From: Agrobacterium sp. a22-2
GTDB lineage: Bacteria > Pseudomonadota > Alphaproteobacteria > Rhizobiales > Rhizobiaceae
Direction of reading: 5' to 3'
NCBI RefSeq assembly: GCF_012276985.1
Contig: NZ_JAAXMM010000026.1
Coordinates: 1 to 36,886, forward strand
DNA: 36,886 bases
Every line of letters starts with the position of its first letter. The stretch's first letter is position 1. Below are positions 31,982 to 36,886 of the stretch, one piece after another. Made by a program: the position numbers and the translations under genes. Below the pieces are notes generated by a model. That model was not told the origin of the DNA. It did not search any database and saw nothing but the letters and a program-made list of their open reading frames with translations.

Positions 31982-32494
31982 TCAATTCCTGTCGGTCGAT
32001 TTGGACTTGGCCATCAGTCTCTCGAGGAAGCCGAGCATGACCGCGGAGACGACGAATGCCAGATGGATGATGGTGTACCACATCAGCTGACTGTCGGTGT
32101 ACTGGCTGGCATTGAGGAAGATCTGCAGGAGATGAATGGACGAAATGGCGACGATGGAGGAGGCGACCTTGATCTTCAGGCTGCCGGAATCGAGCTTGCC
32201 GAGAAAGGAGACCTCGTCGTCGGCCTCATCGAAGCGGCTGACGAAGTTCTCGTAGCCGGAAATCATCACCATGACGATCAGGCTGGCGACCAGGGCGGCG
32301 TCGATCAGGCCGAGCATGGCGAGGATCATCTCCGATTCGCCGTAAGTGAAGACATTGCCGGCGACTTTCAGGAATTTATAGCCAAAGGAGACGGCATAGA
32401 CGGCAAGGGCCGCGACCAGGCCGAGATAGAAGATCACGAGAATCCAACGGCTCGACAGGATGATCCTCTCGACAAGCAGTTCCAGCGACTTCAT
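31982..32494 (-). CDS. UPF0114-family (YqhA-like) inner-membrane protein
   Basis: 170-aa protein with four hydrophobic helices: WILVIFYLGLVAALAVYAVS, MILAMLGLIDAALVASLIVMV, IKVASSIVAISSIHLLQIFL and MWYTIIHLAFVVSAVMLGF. The N-terminal ERIILSSRWILVIFYLGL and the FVSRFDE loop are characteristic of the TIGR00645/YqhA family. Function is not known for the family. Divergent from the fhs gene (179 bp). Confidence 0.9.
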   Translation of the reverse strand: MKSLELLVERIILSSRWILVIFYLGLVAALAVYAVSFGYKFLKVAGNVFTYGESEMILAMLGLIDAALVASLIVMVMISGYENFVSRFDEADDEVSFLGKLDSGSLKIKVASSIVAISSIHLLQIFLNASQYTDSQLMWYTIIHLAFVVSAVMLGFLERLMAKSKSTDRN

Positions 32495-32673
32495 GGGCAG
32501 GCTCTCCGGCGTAGGTTGGCTATCGGCATGGCATTTTCTGATAGGCCTCCAGTTTCACATCCGCAAGGCCGCGGGGCAAGGACAGCACATTGCGCCCAGC
32601 AAAAGCCCGTGGCATTTGATAGGTCTGGTCCGGTGATGGGCCGCGGCAGGCAGGAAACAGGGCAGGGGGTCGC

Positions 32674-34353
32674 ATGACGGGTATCGGGTCCGATATCGAA
32701 ATCGCGCGCAAGGCGAGCAAGAAGCCGATCTTCGACATCGGGGCGAAGCTGGGCATTCCACCCGAACAACTCGTGCCTTACGGCCATGACAAGGCCAAGA
32801 TCTCGGCAGGCTTCATTGCCGCGCAGAAGGGCCGGCCGGATGGCAAGCTGATCCTGGTGACGGCGATCAACCCGACGCCGGCCGGCGAGGGCAAGACCAC
32901 GACGACGGTCGGCCTGGGCGACGGGCTGAACCGCATCGGCAAACGCGCCGTGGTGTGCATCCGTGAGGCGTCGCTCGGCCCCTGCTTCGGCGTGAAGGGC
33001 GGGGCGGCCGGCGGCGGCTATGCGCAGGTCGTGCCGATGGAGGACATGAACCTGCATTTCACCGGCGATTTCCACGCGATAACCTCGGCCCACAACCTGC
33101 TGGCGGCCCTGATCGACAATCATATCTACTGGGGCAACGAGCAGAATATCGACATTCGCCGCGTCACCTGGCGCCGGGTGATGGACATGAATGACCGGGC
33201 GCTGCGCAATATCGTCACTTCGCTCGGTGGCGTCGCCAATGGCTTTCCGCGCGAAACCGGCTTCGACATTACCGTTGCCTCGGAGGTGATGGCGATCCTG
33301 TGTCTGGCCAGCGACCTCAAGGATCTGGAGACCCGGCTCGGCGGCATCATCGTCGGCTATCGGCGCGACAAGACGCCGGTCTTTGCCCGCGACATCAAGG
33401 CGGACGGGGCGATGACGGTGCTGTTGAAGGATGCCATGCAGCCGAACCTGGTGCAGACGCTGGAAAACAATCCGGCCTTCGTGCATGGCGGTCCGTTTGC
33501 CAATATCGCCCATGGCTGCAATTCGGTGATCGCCACGACGACGGCGCTGAAGCTTGCCGATTATGTGGTGACCGAGGCGGGGTTCGGGGCCGATCTCGGG
33601 GCGGAAAAATTCTTCGACATCAAGTGTCGCAAGGCAGGGCTCACGCCCAATGCGGCGGTGATCGTCGCGACGGTCCGGGCCCTGAAGATGAATGGCGGCA
33701 TCAAGAAGGAGGATCTTGGCGTCGAGAATATCGGCGCGGTCGAAGCGGGTTGCGCCAATCTCGGGCGGCATATCGAGAACGTGCACAAGTTCGGCGTGCC
33801 GGTGGTGGTGGCGATCAACCATTTCGTCTCGGACACCGATGCCGAGATTGCGGCGGTGAAAGCCTATTGCGCGGCGCACGGGGCGGAGGCCATTCTGTGC
33901 CGGCACTGGGCGCAGGGTTCGGCCGGCATCGAGGAATTGGCGCGCAAGGTGGTGGAGATTGCCGAGGCCGGCACCGGGCGTTTCGCACCGCTCTATTCGG
34001 ACGGACTGTCGCTGTTCGGCAAGATCGAAACGGTCGCCAAGGAGATCTACCGGGCCGGCGAGGTGACGACCGACAAGATGGTGCGCGACCAGTTGCGCAG
34101 CTGGGAAGAGCAGGGCTACGGCCATCTGCCGGTCTGCATGGCGAAGACGCAATATTCGTTCTCGACCGATCCCAGCCTGCGCGGCGCGCCGGTCGGCCAT
34201 ATCGTGCATGTGCGCGAGGTCAGGCTTTCGGCCGGCGCCGGTTTCGTCGTGGCGATCACCGGCGAGATCATGACCATGCCCGGCCTGCCGAAATTGCCCG
34301 CCTCGGAGCGGATTTTCCTCAATGAGCAGGGGTATATCGAAGGGCTGTTCTAA
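32674..34353 (+). CDS. fhs: Formate-tetrahydrofolate ligase
   Basis: 559-aa enzyme, full length. It makes 10-formyltetrahydrofolate from formate, tetrahydrofolate and ATP in one-carbon metabolism. Visible: the P-loop TPAGEGKTTTTVGLGDGL (68-85), REASLGPCFGVKGGAAGGGYAQV (the family signature block), LTGDFHAI-type FTGDFHAITSAHNLLAA, GFDITVASEVMAILCLA and FADLGAEKFFDIKCR-like GADLGAEKFFDIKCR, and PALPGL-type MTMPGLPKLPAS near the C terminus. Cytoplasmic. It sits alone, so the folD/purU partners are elsewhere. No riboswitch was recognised in the 179-bp upstream gap. Confidence 0.96.
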   Translation: MTGIGSDIEIARKASKKPIFDIGAKLGIPPEQLVPYGHDKAKISAGFIAAQKGRPDGKLILVTAINPTPAGEGKTTTTVGLGDGLNRIGKRAVVCIREASLGPCFGVKGGAAGGGYAQVVPMEDMNLHFTGDFHAITSAHNLLAALIDNHIYWGNEQNIDIRRVTWRRVMDMNDRALRNIVTSLGGVANGFPRETGFDITVASEVMAILCLASDLKDLETRLGGIIVGYRRDKTPVFARDIKADGAMTVLLKDAMQPNLVQTLENNPAFVHGGPFANIAHGCNSVIATTTALKLADYVVTEAGFGADLGAEKFFDIKCRKAGLTPNAAVIVATVRALKMNGGIKKEDLGVENIGAVEAGCANLGRHIENVHKFGVPVVVAINHFVSDTDAEIAAVKAYCAAHGAEAILCRHWAQGSAGIEELARKVVEIAEAGTGRFAPLYSDGLSLFGKIETVAKEIYRAGEVTTDKMVRDQLRSWEEQGYGHLPVCMAKTQYSFSTDPSLRGAPVGHIVHVREVRLSAGAGFVVAITGEIMTMPGLPKLPASERIFLNEQGYIEGLF

Positions 34354-34406
34354 AGCCACCGGAGCGGCGACAATGGCGGCCGAGGGGTGTCGATTGGCGA
34401 TCACAT

Positions 34407-34431
34407 AAACATGATTGTAATTATCATGTTT
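34407..34431. promoter_or_regulatory. Candidate RirA iron-responsive operator
   Basis: AAACATGAT-TGTAATT-ATCATGTTT is a perfect 9-bp inverted repeat. Its core is TGA-N9-TCA (34412-34426), the RirA IRO motif of rhizobia. A -35-like TTGACA lies at 34438-34443 and a further TCATGTTT half-repeat at 34451-34458. The site is about 150 bp upstream of the TonB receptor gene, where an iron repressor would block transcription. RirA rather than another Fur-family regulator is an inference. Confidence 0.6.
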
Positions 34432-34583
34432 TTATTCTTGACATAAAAAATCATGTTTAATAGGTGTCAGAACCAAGGCAGGCGTTCGCCTGACCTTCCA
34501 TCACTTTAGGGGCGCTTCTCAAGGGCTGCTTCGCAAGGTTTGCGAGGTTGTGGCCGATTCACGCCTCCATGAAAGGATTTCTG

Positions 34584-36788
34584 ATGCTGCGTCGGGGCCT
34601 TCGTCCTCTTCTCCTCACCTGCACGGCACTTGCCTGCGCTCCGGCTTTTTCTCCGGTCCTGGCACAAGAGGCGGCCTCCGGCCAGGCGGCCGGTGCTTCC
34701 TCTGAGGAGCAGACCGTTCTGCCAACGATTCTCGTCAAGGGAAAACGGGTGCTGAAGGGATCGGTGGCCGATACGCCGCTTGCCACTCAGACGACCGCCG
34801 AAGACATTGCCAAGAAGGAGATCGACGATCTGGACGATCTCGGCAACACGACCGAGCCCGGTGTCAGCTTCGTCGATGCCACCAAGAGCGTCAACATTCG
34901 CGGGTTGGAGGACGATCGCGTGCTGACGACGATCGACGGCATTCCGATCCCCTACCTGTCGGATGCGGTGCGCGATTCCTTCGGCGGCGCCAACAGCTAT
35001 GATTTCGCCTCGATCTCGACCATCGACATCCTGCGCGGCGCGGATTCGAGCCGTGCCGGTTCGGGGGCGCTCGGCGGCGCGGTGCTGCTGCGCACGCTGG
35101 AGCCGGAAGACCTGATCGGCGAGGGCCGCGATTGGGGCGGGCTGGCGCGCACCGGTTATGACAGTTCCGACAAGTCCTATGGCGGCTCGCTGGCGGTGGC
35201 CAAGAGGATCGACAACACCTCGGTGCTGTTCCAGGGCTCCTACAAGAAGGGCCAGGAGACGGAGACGGGCGGCGATATCGGCGGCTATGGCTCGACGCGC
35301 ACGGAGGCCGATCCGATGGATTACAATCGCCGCAACCTGCTGTTCAAGTTTCGCCACGAGCTGGAAGGCGGCCACACGATCGGCATGACGGCCGAACATT
35401 TCGACTATAATTCCTGGACCGACCTGAAGGGCGAGCAGGGCACGACCTATGCCCAGGATCAGTATGACCGGATTGCCGACACAACGCGCAACCGCGTCTC
35501 GCTCGATTATCGCTACGAGGCGATTGCCGAGGACAGCCTGATCGACAGCGCCTTCGCCACGCTCTACTGGCAGCGCACGGAGCGCGAGGAGGGTACGGAT
35601 GCCTATCGCCTCACGGATCCGGTCGGCGACTATAGCCGCATGAGTACCAACGAGGAAAAAGCGATCGGTTTTTCCGGATACGTGAATTCCGATTTCAGCA
35701 CCGGCGCGCTGCACCATCAGTTGACGGCGGGCGGCGATGCGTCCTTCTTCACCACCTCGCAATATCAGGTGGGCGACGACAGCTGCGACGAAAACTATGT
35801 GCCGTCCTGCATGTTCTACCACAACAACCAGGCCGACATGCCCGATACCGACGGCGTCCGGCTGGGCGCCTATGTCGAGGATCGCATCGCCATCGGCGAC
35901 AGCGCCTTTTCGCTGACCCCCGGCGTTCGGTTCGACTGGTACGACTACAGCCCGAAGGAAACCGCCGGTTACGAGAACAACAGCGGCTATGGCGGTCTGC
36001 CGGACGGCCAGAGCGACATGGCGATTTCGCCGAAGCTTCGGGCCGGCTGGCAGGCGACGCCCGATATCGAGCTGTTCGCGCAGTTCTCGACCGGCTTCAA
36101 GGCGCCGAATGTCGCGCAGCTCTACAGCAATTACGACAACGCGCCGCTCTATCGCCAGATCGGCAATCCGGATCTTGAGGCCGAGACCAGCTATGGTTTC
36201 GAGGCCGGCGCCAATCTCGGCGACGAGGATTTCGGCGGCCGCATCACCGCCTTTACCACGCGCTACAAGAACTTCATCGATACCGAAACGACGGCCGAGG
36301 CGGGCTATGCCATCGGTTCGATCGAGTATTTCAACCGCGAGCGGGTGCGGATTTCTGGGATAGAGCTGCGCGGCAACAAGAATTTTGCCAATGGCTTCAA
36401 CGTGCATGCCTCGATGAGCTATGCGCGCGGCACCGATCTCGACACCGACGAGGTGCTGGCCAGCGTGCCGCCACTCAAGGCCATTGTCGGCGGCGGCTAT
36501 GCCACCGACATCTGGGGTGCCGACCTCAGCCTCGTGGCGTCTTCGGCCGTCGACGAGGATTCGACCGCGACCATCAAGCCGGCCGGCTACGGCATCGTCA
36601 ACCTGACGGGCTGGTGGGAACCGGAACAGGCCAAGGGCCTGCGCATCCAGGCAGGGGTCTACAACCTGTTCGACAAGACCTATTACGATGCGCTCGAGGT
36701 CAAGGACGCGTCGACCAGCACCCACGACCTGGCCTATTATTCGGAGGCCGGGCGGACGTTCAAGATATCGCTGACGCAGAAGTTCTAA
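34584..36788 (+). CDS. TonB-dependent outer-membrane receptor (heme/hemoglobin type)
   Basis: 734-aa outer-membrane receptor. Signal peptide MLRRGLRPLLLTCTALACAP to about residue 28 (VLAQ). A TonB-box-like TVLPTILVKGKRV opens the mature protein, followed by the plug (NIRGLEDDRVLTTIDGIPIP, STIDILRGADSSRAGSGALG) and a beta-barrel ending SEAGRTFKISLTQKF with the terminal Phe. The FKAPNVAQLY...GNPDLEAET segment corresponds to the FRAP/NPNL boxes of heme receptors (HemR/ShmR type). The start at 34584 is supported by AAAGGA; ATG 34569 and TTG 34548 are alternatives. A candidate iron operator lies upstream. No His lies between FKAP and NPDL, so heme as substrate is likely but not certain. Confidence 0.9.
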   Translation: MLRRGLRPLLLTCTALACAPAFSPVLAQEAASGQAAGASSEEQTVLPTILVKGKRVLKGSVADTPLATQTTAEDIAKKEIDDLDDLGNTTEPGVSFVDATKSVNIRGLEDDRVLTTIDGIPIPYLSDAVRDSFGGANSYDFASISTIDILRGADSSRAGSGALGGAVLLRTLEPEDLIGEGRDWGGLARTGYDSSDKSYGGSLAVAKRIDNTSVLFQGSYKKGQETETGGDIGGYGSTRTEADPMDYNRRNLLFKFRHELEGGHTIGMTAEHFDYNSWTDLKGEQGTTYAQDQYDRIADTTRNRVSLDYRYEAIAEDSLIDSAFATLYWQRTEREEGTDAYRLTDPVGDYSRMSTNEEKAIGFSGYVNSDFSTGALHHQLTAGGDASFFTTSQYQVGDDSCDENYVPSCMFYHNNQADMPDTDGVRLGAYVEDRIAIGDSAFSLTPGVRFDWYDYSPKETAGYENNSGYGGLPDGQSDMAISPKLRAGWQATPDIELFAQFSTGFKAPNVAQLYSNYDNAPLYRQIGNPDLEAETSYGFEAGANLGDEDFGGRITAFTTRYKNFIDTETTAEAGYAIGSIEYFNRERVRISGIELRGNKNFANGFNVHASMSYARGTDLDTDEVLASVPPLKAIVGGGYATDIWGADLSLVASSAVDEDSTATIKPAGYGIVNLTGWWEPEQAKGLRIQAGVYNLFDKTYYDALEVKDASTSTHDLAYYSEAGRTFKISLTQKF

Positions 36789-36840
36789 AGCGCGAATTCT
36801 GATTGTCTTTTGCACGATGACGGCAGCGGCTACGGCTCCC

Positions 36841-36886
36841 ACCTCCCCCTTGAGGGGGGAGGTCGCGCGGAACGCGCGGGTGGGGG
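36841..36886. repeat. Partial palindromic repeat at window end
   Basis: Hairpin ACCTCCCCC...GGGGGAGGT (36841-36863) followed by CGCGCG-GAA-CGCGCG (36864-36878) and GGTGGGGG. This belongs to another abundant rhizobial intergenic repeat and is cut by the window end. It lies downstream of the TonB receptor gene and may also serve as its transcript end. Confidence 0.7.

Overview
The window looks like a chromosomal segment of a high-GC member of the Rhizobiaceae (Rhizobium/Agrobacterium/Shinella-like Alphaproteobacteria). Grounds: a choline ABC transporter with the rhizobial choX-choW-choV order, a NolR-type ArsR regulator, RIME-like and other rhizobial palindromic intergenic repeats, a candidate RirA-type iron operator (TGA-N9-TCA) before a TonB receptor, and the DUF2333/AAA+ cluster. 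No tRNA, rRNA, CRISPR array or insertion sequence was seen.

Layout. 1-5.9 kb: glycosyltransferase, Ldh-family oxidoreductase, GH13 alpha-glucosidase, AAC(6')-like acetyltransferase, ion channel with a C-terminal zinc ribbon, and a RelE/ParE toxin-antitoxin pair. 6-8.4 kb: adenine deaminase and a small Cys-rich hypothetical protein, separated by a perfect 30-bp inverted repeat. 9.0-12.3 kb: a compact, AT-richer island of four genes joined by 4-bp overlaps: DUF262 protein, HEPN nuclease-like protein, 5-methylcytosine DNA methyltransferase and Vsr mismatch endonuclease. Just past it lies a broken C-terminal fragment of an aminotransferase gene. 12.6-17 kb: small acidic hypothetical protein, palindromic repeats, omega-amino acid:pyruvate aminotransferase with a RutR-like operator, and a Tat-exported PhoX-family protein.

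17.3-22.3 kb: nolR, a HugZ-like protein, choXWV (encoded right to left) and a cytochrome c. 22.5-30.0 kb: a co-directional cluster of coiled-coil protein, hypothetical protein, AAA+ ATPase, a DUF6638-like protein and a membrane-anchored DUF2333 protein. A RelE/XRE toxin-antitoxin module with its own palindrome sits between the ATPase and the DUF6638-like gene. 30.0-32.5 kb: PAS protein, LuxR-type solo regulator, Lrp and a UPF0114 membrane protein, all on the minus strand. 32.7-36.8 kb: formate-tetrahydrofolate ligase and a TonB-dependent receptor.

The strongest candidate for an undescribed system is the DUF262-HEPN-methyltransferase-Vsr operon. It has the modification and repair parts of a restriction-modification locus, but the restriction slot is filled by a DUF262 protein without a visible HNH domain plus a HEPN protein with an intact Rx4H motif. 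The second candidate is the coiled-coil/AAA+/DUF2333 cluster, whose function I cannot assign. All assignments come from reading the translated sequence and remembered family motifs; no database search was run.
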